The position numbers and the translations under genes were made by a program. The notes beneath the pieces were generated by a model, which ran no database searches, was not told where the DNA came from, and was given only the letters and a program-made list of their open reading frames with translations. From positions 60,454,066-60,518,065 of the forward strand of contig NC_134400.1 in assembly GCF_050003625.1 (NCBI RefSeq): a stretch of DNA of 64,000 nt. The letters are read 5' to 3'. Source of the stretch: Haematobia irritans (lineage: Eukaryota > Arthropoda > Insecta > Diptera > Muscidae). This document shows, piece after piece, positions 10,400 through 21,768 of this stretch (the first letter of the stretch is position 1; every line of letters starts with the position of its first letter).

Positions 10400-11640
10400 C
10401 AAATAAATCACTCCATTTGAATTTACAACACTTACAATATCTCTAATTCACAAAAATATTAAAAACAAGTTTTTCAACGTCCGATCACAATGAATGTCAC
10501 TTTAAAAATGAATGTATTTATTCTTCAACCACTATTTCACACGCTGCAGACATAACGGGGTTTCCTCTATTGGCATGTCAGAGATGTGACTTTGAATTTT
10601 ATGGTCGTTTTTATATTTATACGAACACTGCTATATTCCCGCTTGTTCGGCAAATAGCTATTGTCGCATTTTCCCTACCTATATAAGCACTCCCAATGTT
10701 CAGGAGGTTATTATGGTATAGAATAATGAGTTCAAAAAGTACTAAAGACCCGTTTTCTGTATGTATATAATGTACCCTTTCATTACATCCAATTCAGCAC
10801 CATAAAGTAATCTGTTAAATAATCGATAGATTATATTGGGCATTACCAGTTGAGCATGAAATCGATAAGAAAGACGCTGTCTCTCTCACAGAAAATAAAT
10901 GAGAGAGAAATTCAAAAATATAATCCAGGGACCATTTAATTTTGGTATCTAAAAGTAATGTACAAAATAGTGTCTCTAGCAAAACTAAACAAAAACACAC
11001 ACTTATGATCGGAATAGAGTTTCGGTGGTTACGCGTAATGCATAAAAAGATATGATATAATCGTAAGGTGAAGTTTGGTTTACTGAACAAAAATAAGCAA
11101 AGTCCCTCTAGAAGACGTCACAAAAATTCCACTTCTCATAATTTGTTTAGTTGTTCTCTGGGTTGCAAATGGTTTGGTCGGACACGGAGTTCTCATAGGG
11201 TAATCAAAACGAAAGAAAAATGTAAGTAAAAAATTAGTAATAATTCTATTATATATATTTATTTCATATTTATATATTTATTTCATATTTATATTCAATA
11301 TATTCAACTATATTTATTTCATATTTATATTCAAATTTCAGGTGCAGTTTATTTACTTTCTAGCAGGATTGGACCTCCATAACAACACATACGCCTAACA
11401 ATGCAGCGACAAAAGAAGTGCCAATTTGAAAGTAAATGCGTCTTACCACGAATATTAAAATAATTCCTTGTTGTTTGTATAGTCATAACTTAATTATTTC
11501 ACTTATAAACTAAATAACATATTTAGTTAAAGTCCAAATATAAATTTGGCTTAATAAAAAACTATAAAAATCATTCTAGCAAAATTAGTGCTTATTTAGC
11601 TAGCATTTTTTCACTATCCTTTTCAGTGGGTAGAGAAGTG
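10400..11640. promoter_or_regulatory. Intergenic stretch between the two divergent genes
   Basis: About 1.2 kb without a convincing exon. Possible splice signals occur (a GTAAGT after AAAAAT near 11220; a TTTCAG near 11340), so 5' exons of the plus gene may lie here. The position between two divergent genes makes it the likely shared promoter region, by inference only. Confidence 0.3.
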
Positions 11641-12302
11641 TGTACAAATTATGTGTGAATTTTCAGCTACCAAATTGGTGGTTATCGATAATGCAGAGAA
11701 TAGTCTATTGGTTATATTCAGCGACATGTTCTCGTTAAACTCTCCGCTAAAACACATGGGGTGTAATGCGGAGCGTAAGTAGGGGTGTTTATAAATTAGT
11801 AGCTATATAGTTAGGTATTCGCTGCTTCCCAGAACAAGCGGGTTGTTATTTAATATTACGTTGCTCACCCGTAATATTACGGGTGAGCAACGTAATATTA
11901 GAAGTTTACCACAAGCGAATTTTAGAAGTTTACCACAAGCGAATAACTTACGATTGCTTTTAACATCTGATTGGCAAATTTGTAAGTAACATTCGCATTA
12001 CTGTTTGATGCGAATTTTGGAAGAACATATTTTGACATATTTGAAATACTCTACAATAAGTACACAAAAATATTCGCCTGAATCAAAAAACGATGAATAT
12101 TATGCGAAAAATGAAAACATTATATAAAGTGGGTACACGCGAAGTTTGGAAGAACTTTGGTAATTGTCTTGTCTTCTCATAACGGTGAAACAAAATGTTG
12201 TAAAGTGTCTACAGGCGAAGTTTGGAAGAATTTTCGTCATACTTTATTTTTTTAATCACGGTAAACAATAATCATATCCTCATTTCAGTGCCGGTAGCGA
12301 AG
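11640..12302 (+). other. Possible upstream exons of the DUF4806-like gene
   Basis: A 35-codon open stretch from ATGTGTGAATTTTCAGC (11651) runs to a good donor (GAGCGTAAGT) near 11774. A TTTCAG acceptor near 12287 is followed 14 bases later by GGTGAGTA. These could be upstream exons of the gene at 12431-13139, but their translation is not recognisable. Confidence 0.25.
11851..11900. repeat. Perfect 50-bp palindrome
   Basis: The 25-base arms (left: TAATATTACGTTGCTCACCC, then GTAAT) are exact reverse complements with no spacer. It is followed at 11900-11946 by two tandem 25-base units containing GAAGTTTACCACAAGCGAAT. It can extrude as a cruciform or be a binding site for a dimeric protein. Confidence 0.95.
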
Positions 12303-13800
12303 GTGAGTAGAAGTGTTTTTTTGTTTTCTTGTTGCAAAAAGTGTTTAGTTATTTCAACACTGGTAATTCATTTTTAATTTAATTGTTTTTACTTCTAATC
12401 CTAAATATTTTTTTATTAATTTTTACAAAGCAAATTCAGACAAAAAATTATTCAGAAAATATAAATACGTTAAGTGAAATTCGAGACATGATAGCTGAAC
12501 TGATTAGAAGAGACGAGGCTAATAGCAAAAACATAAATGAACTGATTGAAAGAGACAACAACAACAAAACACTTATAAGCACATTAACACAAGAAGTATT
12601 GACACTTCGAAATGAGATTCGGGAGCTAAAAAAAGGAAACATAGTTTTGCAAACGGACGATGAATCTACCCTAAATAATCTTCCGTTCTCAAATGCAGAG
12701 GATCTAAATCGTTTTGATATTGAATTGAAACAAAACAAGGATCTAGTTAGAGATTTGGTAAGTTTCTACCTTGCATTGTTTTTTATCATATTTTATTATA
12801 TTGTTATTTTTATAAATATATTTTTTAGAAACGTATGCTATTCAGAATAGTCTTGCTTTGTGCGTCAAGTCATAAAAAGAGTGCTGATAGATGAGTTAGC
12901 GATGCAGTTCACCTGGAGAGGCACCAAGGAAAAAGGGTGCATCCAAAATTTTTTCTTCGTTTCTATAATTAGAGGTAAGTTTAGTTTTCAGTGTATTTTA
13001 TTTTTAAATTCTAATTTTTTTGTTTTAAACAGAAATAGTACACCAAAAATTCAACCACTCGGAGGATATAAAAACTAACCAAGTGGTTCAGCAGCATTTT
13101 GCACATGCAAAAGATCGTGTGGAAAAACGGCAGAAATAAATTTAGGATACACATTATTTTGTTTAATTTAATTTTTAAGTTTGTTTAACTAATGAATTTT
13201 TTATACTAGTCGTTATTATACTAGTTTAATATAAAATATTTTAATACATTAAACTGTATACGTCTAATTTTATATTTACTTAATTAATTAAATAAAACAT
13301 GAATGTATTGAATATCAAAGAAAAAACAAAACAAAAAATCGTGTTTATAAACTTCAGGCATGCGAATCTTTTGAACTTCTTTTAATAGGTTTTAATTGGG
13401 TATTTGAAGAATAAAATTCGAATTACAGACGAATATTCAGGAAGATTTGTGGAATAAACTTCCATATACTTCTTTCAAACTTCCAGTAAGCGAATTATTT
13501 TAGCTTATTTAAAAAGAGTCGCATTCCGTGTAAGGAAGAATATAAGAAGAATGCAAGATGAACGTTTATACGAACGATCGTACGCTTGGGCGGAATTACC
13601 GGAGAATCTTTTATGAAAGTCCATTCAGTTTATTTAAAATTCTTCCAAGCGAATGATATATTATCATTTTGGAAGATTTGCGATTCGGACACAAGTACTG
13701 GCGACGGGGGATTCGAGTTCGAATGTCAGATGAACGTTCGCCGCGAACGAAACGTTGCTCGTGGCGAATTGAGGAAGATTCTTCAGTGAGAGAAAATGTT
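11900..13800. repeat. Cluster of GCGAA / GGAAGAA words
   Basis: A degenerate word joining GCGAA to TTTGGAAGAA (inverse TTCTTCCAA..TTCGC) recurs in both orientations around the DUF4806-like exons, for example near 11918, 11940, 12010, 12140, 12210, 13440, 13490, 13640 and 13770. The density is well above that of the neighbouring DNA. Confidence 0.5.
12431..13139 (+). pseudogene. DUF4806-like gene, three 3' exons, one frameshift
   Basis: Exon 12431-12757 (acceptor ACAAAG, donor GGTAAGT) encodes a coiled-coil-like region rich in E, N, K and L (LSEIRDMIAELIRRDEANSK), then NRFDIELKQNKDLVRDL. Exon 12829-12974 encodes VRQVIKRVLIDELAMQFTW and ends at GGTAAGT. Exon 13033-13139 ends in HFAHAKDRVEKRQK and a TAA overlapping AATAAA. 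The order of coiled coil then a compact helical domain with VL.DELA..F.W matches insect DUF4806 proteins, whose function is unknown. Exons 1 and 2 do not join in one frame: a one- or two-base indel near 12860 separates the two parts. The introns (71 and 58 bp) are fly-sized. Confidence 0.6.
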
Positions 13801-13835
13801 TGCAGGGATAACTCCCATACCTGCATACGTGTACA

Positions 13836-13874
13836 ACACACACAATTCTTTTGTGTGTGTGTGTGAGTGTGCGT
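13836..13874. repeat. (CA)n-(TG)n hairpin
   Basis: CAACACACACAATTCTTTTG is followed directly by TGTGTGTGTGTGAGTG, giving a short stem-loop. Probably a simple-sequence accident. Confidence 0.7.
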
Positions 13875-14396
13875 TTTAGCAATAAAAGCACAAACAACTT
13901 TGCAACGCAACAAGAATATCATATTTCACGTTTTTTGTAGTTTGTTTCCTGATTTTTTCACATTTAAATCATTCATCACTTAAAAAGGCTTATATTAATT
14001 AAAATATGTGGAAATAATGCAGTTTTTGGAGTTTGTTTATATATGGGACGGAAAATTAGAAACTAAAAACAGATGATGAACATTTTCGTCAATTTGTTTA
14101 CTGGTTTCATTAAATCAATGAAAGATTTTCATCAACTTGATGACCAAAAATGTAATGTAAGTTTCTTCATGTAAGTTTCTTCATTGAATTGATGATGGTG
14201 TTTTTCAAATGAAAACAGAATACATCATATTGAACACCGATTTCATCAAAACAATGTAATTTCTACATTAATTTGATGAAGATTTTTTGATGATTTCGTT
14301 TCATTAATTTGATGATGTACTTTTCTATCAGTGCGGTATCCCCCACAATAGAACTACAAATTAGTGGTATTAAAATGAGATTTAGTTATATTACCC

Positions 14397-14458
14397 GGAG
14401 TCGACTCCGGAGTCGAGGCTGATGAAAAATGCTGGAGTCGGAATCGAGCAAAACTGGC
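14397..14458. repeat. GGAGTCGACTCC repeat
   Basis: CCGGAGTCGACTCCGGAGTC contains a perfect GGAGTCGACTCC palindrome. It is related to the block at 7684-7766. Confidence 0.55.
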
Positions 14459-14464
14459 TTGCTA

Positions 14465-15364
14465 CACCGAAAGAATTTTCTTCGTAAAACGAACGAAAAA
14501 TTTCGTTAAAATTACGAAATTTGTCATTGTTTTACAACCAAAGAAACTTTTCATTAAAAGTACTTCGTACTTTTTACGAAGGAAAGTTCTTCCAAAATTT
14601 TCGTAGTTTGTAAGAAAAAAATCGTACTTTTTATGAAGAATCTTCGTACTTTTTATGAAAAATCTTCGTACATTTTATGAAACAATTTCGTTCCTTTTAT
14701 GAAAATGTTTCGTACTTTTTATGAAAAACTTTCGAAGTTTTTATGAAAAATTTTCGTATTTTTTATGAAAAACTTTCGTACATTATTTTTCAAAAACGTT
14801 CGAACTTTTAGAAAAAAATTTATAGTTGAAAGTGCAATTGGTTGTAGTTACATGTGTGAAAATGACATCACTAGTTTACATCTTAAGTTTTTGAATAATT
14901 TTTAGATTTATTGCTTCACTTTTATTCATAGCGCGCTATCACCCAAATGAGAAGTAGCATAGACTTGCATTAAAAAATAGAATAAAGGAATACACTCAAG
15001 CACATTATAAAAGACAATTTAATGCCGCGAACGGAAATTGTACAACTTCAATGAAACTTCTTCGTTATTTCAAAGAAAATGTTTCGTACTTTTTATGAAG
15101 AAATTTTAACGCAGATGTTTCGTAAATATTCGTAAAAACTTCTTCACAAAATTCATGAAATTTGAAGAAAGTTTCGTTAAAAGTACGAACTTTTTACGAA
15201 GAAAAGTTAATGTAGAATATTTCGTAGAAGTCTCGTATATTCGTAAAATGTTCTTCGTAAAATTTACGAAAATGAATGAAAATTTCGTTATTTTAATGAA
15301 GAATTCACGAAGAATAGTTAATGAAGAATTCTTCGTAAAATTAACGAAGAGAATTCTTTCAATG
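14465..15364. mobile_element. C-family TIR element, complete (900 bp)
   Basis: The left terminus CACCGAAAGAATTTTCTTCG and the inverse of the right terminus, CATTGAAAGAATTCTCTTCG, are 20-bp inverted repeats with few mismatches; TA flanks both (14463-14464, 15365-15366). The interior is filled with TTCGTA/TACGAA words and ACTTTTTATGAA units. No transposase. A 5'-truncated copy is at 42197-42968. Frames through it are repeat translations. Confidence 0.85.
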
Positions 15365-15408
15365 TAAGCCGATCTCTTTTCCAAAAAGCCTAATGTGTAC
15401 ACTAACTA

Positions 15409-16174
15409 ACTGTGAAAGGTTTCAACATCCTACCAGTAAACAGCTGAGAAATATGCAAATTACAAAAATATAACGTTTTTTAACATATGTTCCCACTTTG
15501 GGGATTGTGGGGATTTTTGGTACCAATATTAGGAATGGTGTATTCAGCATTATTTCTTAAAACAATTTTAAATTTTTTTAAAGTGTGCAAAATTTGGTGG
15601 AAATCGGTTCAGATTTAGATAGCTCCCATATATATGTATTGTCCGGTATACACTTATATGGCCACCGAAACTAAATTTTCACTCCGAGACCAAAGTTTTA
15701 CTCCGATTTACTTTGCACAGGTAGCATAATTAACATTCTAGCTACGCATTGGTTGAAATCGGTTCAGATTTAGATATAGCCCCCATATATATCTTACGCC
15801 CGATATGAACTTATCTGGCTCTAGAAGCCAGATTTTTTAGTGCAAGGTTTTGGCGCATTTGCCTAAGCACGGGTCTAAATATAATATATCGTTGGAAAGG
15901 TATTTGAGAGAGCATTATTTGAAATTGACAATACATATATATGGGAGCTATCTAAATCTGAACCAATTTCCACCAAATTTTGCACATTTTAAAAAAATTG
16001 CACAATTTAAAAATATTGAAAATTGATTTAAGAAATAATGCTGAATAACCATTCCCAAAAATTGTACCAAAAATCCTCAAAATCCCCAAAACGTTAGAAA
16101 TATGCAAATTACAAAAATAGTAATTTGCATATTTCTCAGCTGTTTACTGGTAGTATGTTGAAACCTTTCACAGT
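15409..16174. repeat. Foldback: 245-bp inverted arms
   Basis: The left arm 15409-15653 (ACTGTGAAAGGTTTCAACAT...) and right arm 15927-16174 (...ATGTTGAAACCTTTCACAGT) are reverse complements at high identity over their full length, with a 273-bp loop. The arms contain AATATGCAAATTAC and the AAATCGGTTCAGATTTAGAT word. No coding capacity. Confidence 0.9.
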
Positions 16175-16175
16175 C

Positions 16176-17273
16176 AGCCGGATCGGATGAAATTTGCTTC
16201 TCTTAGAGGCTTCGAAAGCCAGATCGGCTTATATGGGGGCTATATATAATTATGGACTGATGTGGGCCAATTTTTGCATGGTTGTTAAATACCATATACT
16301 AAAATAATGTACCAAATTTCAGCCGGATTGGATGAAATTTTCTTGTCTTAGAGGCTCCGCAAGCCAAATCTGGGGATCGGTTTATATGGGGGCTATATAT
16401 AATTATGGACCAATTTTTGCATGGTTGTTAAATACCATATACTTACATAATGTACCAAATTTCAGCCGGATCGGATGAAATTTGTTTCTCTTAGAGGCTT
16501 CGAAAGCCAAATCGGGGGATCGGCTTATATGGGGGCTATATATAGATATGGACTGATGTGAGCCAATTTTTGCATGGTTGTTGGAGACCATATACTAACA
16601 CCATGTACCAAATTTCAGCCGGATCGGATGAAATTTGCTCCTCTTAGAGGCTCCGCAAGCCAAATCGGGGGATCGGTTTATATGGGGGCTATATATAATT
16701 ATATACCGAGGTAGACCAATTTTTGCATAGTTGTTAGAGATCATATACTAACACCATGTACGAAATTTCAGCAGGATCGGATGAAATTTTCTTCTCTTAG
16801 AGGCTCCGCAAGCCAAATCTGAGGATCGGTTTATATGGGGCTATATACAATTATGGACCGACTTGGACAAATTTTTGCATGGTTGTTAAAGACCATATAC
16901 TAACATCATGTACCAAATTTCAGCCAGATCGGATGAAATTTGCTTCTCTTAGGGGGTCTGCAAGCCAAATTTGGGGGTCCGTTTATATGGGGGCTATACG
17001 TAAAAGTGGATCGATATGGCCCATTTGCAATACCATCCGACCTACATCAATAACAACTACTTGTGCCAAGTTTCAATTCGATAGCTTGTTTCGTTCGGAA
17101 GTTAGCGTGATTTCAACAGACGGACGGACGGACGGACATGCTCAGATCGACTCAGAATATCACCACGACCCAGAATATATATACTTTATGGGGTCTTAGA
17201 GCAATATTTTGATGTGTTACAAACGGAATGACAAAGTTAATATACCTCCCATCCTATGGTGGAGGGTATAATA
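16176..17273 (-). repeat. R-family repeat, reverse orientation
   Basis: Six tandem units (starts near 16180, 16322, 16465, 16616, 16768, 16923; period about 150) with CCGGATCGGATGAAATTTGC, then the end module with ACGGACGGACGGAC and CCTATGGTGGAGGGTATA. It is the inverse of 4787-5951. It sits directly against the foldback. Confidence 0.85.
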
Positions 17274-17513
17274 AGGCTCCAAGTTGCCCGACTTGACCAA
17301 ATAATGTATAACAACCCACACTTGACCACATATCTTGGCGAGATCTAACCAATATCCTTGTAAAATCGCCACTGATGGATTGCAAAAATTGTAAATATTA
17401 CTAAAATTGTCCTACATCTCGAATACATATGTATCGCCTGATAAATCATAAATGCTCTTTTTTACAATTGCATTAAAATTTCTCTTGCTTCATATTTCCC
17501 ATATTTATACCCT

Positions 17514-18480
17514 TCACCACTACTGTGGTACAGGGTATAATAAGTTTGTGCATTTGTATGTAACGCCAAGAAATAGTGGTCATAGACCCATCTTTTACTA
17601 TACCGATCGGCTTAGAATTAAATTCTGAGTCGATTTAGCGATGTCCGTCTGTCTGTCTGTCCGTCCGTCTGTCTGTATATGTAATTTTGTGCACAAAGTA
17701 CAGCTCGCAATTTAAGTCCGATCGTCCTCAAATTTGGCATTGAGCCGTTTCTTGGGACAGAGACAATCGCTATTGATTTTGGAAAAAATCGGTTCAGATT
17801 TAGATATAGCTGCCATATATATTTATCCCCGATGTGGTCATAGTTAGCGTGTTTATCAACCGATGTTCTTCAAATTCAGTATATCCGAATATTTTATGAG
17901 TCTCGAAAAACTTGCAAAATATCAGCCAAATCGGTTCAGATTTAGATATAGCTCCCATATATAGCTTTCGTCCGATTTAGACTCATATGACCACAGAGGC
18001 CAAAGTTTACTACCGATTTTCGTGAAATTTTGCACAGATTGTAGCATTGACATTCTACCAATGCTTGGTAAATTTGATTGAAATCGGTTCAAATTTAGAT
18101 ATAGCTCCCATACATATCTTTCGTCCGATTTGAACTTATATGGCCACAAAAGCCAGAGTTTTGCCGTGATTTGCTTCAAATTCAAATAAATCTCTTTTGT
18201 ACAATTGCATTAAAATTTCTCTCGCTTCATATTTCCCATATTTTTTACTAACATTGTGTTTCATCCCAGGGCGTTAGCCGAGTTAAATTTTAATTCTAGA
18301 GTTTTTGTAGAAGTGCAAAAAATTGTTTCCATTAAAAGTATTTGTATCTGGAAATGCAAACTTTTATATAGCTCCCAGCTAATTTTAAGTAGTTGAGATG
18401 GTAACACAAATGTTTGTCTACATAGTGGTGAAGGGTATAATATAGTCGGCTCCGCCCGACTTTAGACTTTACTTACTTGT
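17514..18480 (+). repeat. S-family repeat (TATACCC...GTCGG-hairpin)
   Basis: Begins TATACCCTTCACCACTACTG, has a (TCTG/TCCG) tract at 17642-17680, carries the AAATCGGTTCAGATTTAGAT units, and ends AAGGGTATAATATAGTCGGC followed by TCCGCCCGAC and ACTTACTTG. The terminal GTCGG...CCGAC can form a hairpin. Confidence 0.8.
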
Positions 18481-18705
18481 TTTTTACTAACATTGTGTTT
18501 CATCCCAGGGCGTTAGCCGTTTTAAATTTTAATTCTAGAGATTTGTAGAAGTACAAAAAATTGTCTCCATGAAAAGTATTTGTATCTGGAAATGCAAACC
18601 AGCAAATTTGAAGTAGTTGAGACGGTAACACAAATGTTTGTCTACATAGTGGTAAAGGGTATAATATACTCGACTCCGCCCGAATTTAGACTCTACTTAC
18701 TTGTT
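18481..18705 (+). repeat. Tandem duplicate of the S-repeat 3' end
   Basis: Repeats 18242-18480 from TTTTACTAACATTGTGTTTC to TTTAGACT.TACTTACTTG with scattered differences and a short internal deletion. Confidence 0.85.
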
Positions 18706-19047
18706 TTACCAACGATTTCGTTTGTTTTCCATGTACCACGTATGTTTAAGCGGTTTTTGATAAATTCATTTTTTATATATTTATTTTTAGCTGGATTTAT
18801 TATATAATTTAATTTGTTATTAAATATATTATATTCTGTCTCTTTTGATTTATTATTTTTACTTTTTCTAAACTTTTGATACAGTTTTTTTTAATTTCAC
18901 AATATTCTAAAATGGTTTTGTTTAACCGGGGGTTATCATTTATTTATTTTTTTTTGTGTTTGTTTTACTTGTGTTAATTTTTTGTATATTTCATTAAATT
19001 TGTTTAAAATGATTTTAAATTGATCTTCACAATTATTATTCTGGTTT
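18706..19047. other. Unassigned AT-rich spacer
   Basis: No coding, repeat or terminal signals that I can support. T-rich runs dominate 18770-19020. Confidence 0.4.
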
Positions 19048-20102
19048 GTTTCATTCCAAGACTACGGAAGGTACTAGCATCCACTAACTCCGCTCCAGAT
19101 TTCATTAAAACATCGGAGGGCAATTGGACAACATCCAGTGAGGAGACGCTGGAGATACTATTGGACACACATTTTCCTGGAAATCAGACGGTTGAACCAT
19201 GTTCTGGCGGTGCTACAGTGGCTCAACGGTCATTTCCTATCGAGGAACTTGTATCGGAATCTAGTATAAAATGGGCCCGGACCTGATGGAATTACTCCGG
19301 CGGAGTTACAAGCAGTGACTGACAGAATTATCCCTTGGTTGACGTTGATACATAAAGGATGTATAAACTTAGCATATATTCCGGAAAAGCGGAGGGAAAC
19401 AAAAGTCGTTTTCATACCTAAAGCAGGAAAAGCCTCTAACTCTAGTGCGAAGGATTTCCTACCAATCAGCTTATCCTCATTCCTAATTAAGACTCTGGAG
19501 AGGATGAACTAGCTTAGAACTAGCGTCGATTCATGTTTGCTCTCGAAACGACATCATGCATATTCGAAGGGCAGGTCTACTGAGACCGCTTTGCATGAAC
19601 TAGTCAGCTTTATCGAAAGCTCACTATCTGTCAATGAATACACAGTCGTGGCGTTTCTAGACATCGAGGGGGCATTCAATAGCGTCCATCCGAGCTCGAT
19701 ATTGAATGGACAGCCAACTCTGAATATTGATCCATGTATACTTAGGCTGCTAGACGAACTGCTAATGAGGAGACGTATTTCAGCCACACTAGGACAAGCA
19801 AACATGCAAAGGTATGTGAACAAAGGCACTCCCCAAGGAGGAGTTCTATCACCTCTTCTTTGGAATGTTGCTATAAACAACCTTCTGGTTTCCCTAGAAA
19901 AATAAAGCATAAAAGTGGTGACAAACGCAGACGATGTGGCCCTAGCAGTCAGGGAAAAATTCCCATCCACAATCAGAGATGTTACTCAAAGAGCCCTCCG
20001 GATGATAAATGGGCAAAAGAGAATGGTCTTGGAGTAAATCCTGCCAAGACAGAATTAGTCATGTACTGCAAAGACCGCAAAACTCCCACGGTTAAGTCCA
20101 TA
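19048..20102 (+). pseudogene. LOA/I-group LINE ORF2: reverse transcriptase part (copy 1)
   Basis: 5'-truncated LINE. Frames at 19048-19290, 19315-19512 and 19537-19905 carry the RT core in order: VVFIPKAGK, FLDIEGAFNS (palm Asp), GTPQGGVLSPLLW, and near 19925 a degraded catalytic box where the Tyr of the YADD-like motif is Asn (NADDVALAV). Then GVNPAKTELVMYCK continues into the thumb. At least two stops and two frameshifts break it. The enzyme would reverse-transcribe its RNA at nicked target DNA. This fragment supplies the region deleted in the copy at 50051-54196. Confidence 0.85.
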
Positions 20103-21078
20103 CACGGATGAAAAAGACTGTTTTTCATATGTTTGGCTATAAACATTATATGTTTGGAACACAAATTTTTAAACACAATATTTTTGAGTGCACGCATATA
20201 ATGTTCATTAACTAGCATAACATGTTTGGGACATATATGTTAATATGTTTGAACATATTATGTTTGGGACATAAAATGTTTGTAAATATAATATGCTTGG
20301 ATGCAAACATATATTAATTTAGAAATAGCCTATAAACATATATGTGTTTAGTAGCTTGGAGCGCTATTTATCACGGAGCGATATTGAATTAAGTTGGTGG
20401 TTTTTGCTTGTTATTACAAAATTAACATTTTATTTTTCCTTGGGCAATTGATCAGCTACTTCTTTGATCCTTACAAACTGTGTGGTCCGCTGTTCGAATC
20501 CCCGTCCGGCAAAAGGTAAAATTAAAATAAAAAAAAATCATACAATTGAATAATTTCTTCTACAATGTTTGTATTACAGAAAAAGGTGCTAAGAACTAAA
20601 AAATCTCGTGGAAGTGAGAAAGATGTGGGGGAATATACAATTGGGCAGAAACAAAATTTTGAGCATTCAGGTCGAAAACCTATGTTGTTAGCACCTATAT
20701 TACCTGTTTATTTTCATAATTCATTATGATTGTAAATATATAAATAAATAAATAAAATTTTGAGCACAATATTGTTTGGGAGAATTTTTTTAAGCATATA
20801 ATATTTTTGGGTGCAAAATGCTTCCAAACATATTATATGTTCACATAATAACATATTGTTTTTTGGAAGACAACATTATTGAATTTGGATGCAAAAATAC
20901 AAAATGTTTGGAAATTGACTACCCAAACATATATTGTTTAGACCAATATGCTTTCAAACATATTATATATTGGAAGAGATCAAACATATAAATGTTTGGG
21001 CACTACCCAAAAATGTATATGCTTGAAGCAAAATATGTTTGGGAGTATATGTTACAGAAGCGATTTTTTGTGAGCGTG
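20103..21078 (+). mobile_element. A-family TIR element inside the LINE (copy A2)
   Basis: TA|CACGGATGAAAAAGACTG ... TTTTTTGTGAGCGTG|TA. The intact LINE sequence at 52275-52295 shows the empty site, so both borders are secure. It carries only part of the plus tRNA-like module (20470-20516) with the rest deleted. Non-coding. Confidence 0.9.
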
Positions 21079-21768
21079 TATCCTTAGGGGGTATTGAAAT
21101 TCCCTTTGGTGAGTGTGCCAAATACCTTGGCGTTATTCTGGACAGGAAGCTGAACTTTAGGCTTAATATTGAAGAAAGGGCGAGGAAAGCCACGGTAGCT
21201 TTGTACTCGTGCAAAAAGGCAATAGGAAAAAAAGTGGGGACTAAAACCGAAAATTGTGCATTAGCTATACACGGCAGTGGTTACACCTATAATGCTGGTG
21301 GCCGGCACTTCAGTAACCGGCAGGTTTAGAGTTCAGCGTATGGCGTGCTTGTGTATCTCAGGCGCATTCGGTAAGACAGGAACAGATTCCCTTAATGTCA
21401 TGCTGCATCTATTGCCTTCAGACAGCGAACTATCGCTGTGGTCGGAAAAAATGTACGGTCACAGTACGGTCCTCAGAATAATGCCAGATGGGCCTAACGT
21501 AGTGGATTACATTCTGGCGAAACCACATTTTTGGACAAAAAGTTTGAAACTCTAATTCTCAATAGGGAGGCGTGGTGTACACAGACCCCGGGGAATACAA
21601 GATATATAGATTTCTACACTGATGGCTCCAAATTGGATGGACAAGTGGGTTTCGGAGTATATTCTAAAGATCTGGAACTTCGAACAGCGAAAAGATTACC
21701 TAATCACTGTAGTGTTTTTCAGGCTGAAATATTAGCAATAAGAGAGGTGGCGAATTGGCTGAGAAGTA
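21079..21768 (+). pseudogene. LINE copy 1: thumb and start of RNase H
   Basis: Frames at 21039-21329, 21277-21555 and 21531-21780 encode the RT thumb (GGIEIPFGECAKYLGVILDR), the connector (WCTQTPGNTRYIDFYTDGSK) and the RNase H start: DGS (first catalytic Asp) and QAEILAIRE (Glu). Two frameshifts and an internal deletion break it. It ends where the B2 element entered. Confidence 0.85.

Larger units (their letters stand above)
9038..14336. mobile_element. Candidate 5.3 kb TIR element with two divergent spliced genes
   Basis: The left end CGCACTGAACGGAAAAAC and the right end (inverse: CCGCACTGATAGAAAAGT) are imperfect inverted termini, each followed inward by about 300 bp of ATGAA/TTCATCA-rich sequence (9040-9385 and 14060-14330). 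TA flanks both ends; if the true termini start at CACTGA the duplication would be CG instead. Inside are a minus-strand zinc-finger-like gene (10023-10377), a plus-strand DUF4806-like gene (12431-13139), a perfect palindrome and a cluster of GCGAA/GGAAGAA words. No known transposase signature is visible. The alternative is two unrelated MITEs flanking host DNA. Confidence 0.45.

Noticed and set aside
13586..13866. Overlapping frames at 13.6-13.9 kb
   Set aside because: Both strands are open by chance around GCGAA words and a CA/TG tract; no splice or domain support.
15106..15402. Frames on both strands rich in F, K and S
   Set aside because: Translations of TTCGTA words inside the C-family element.
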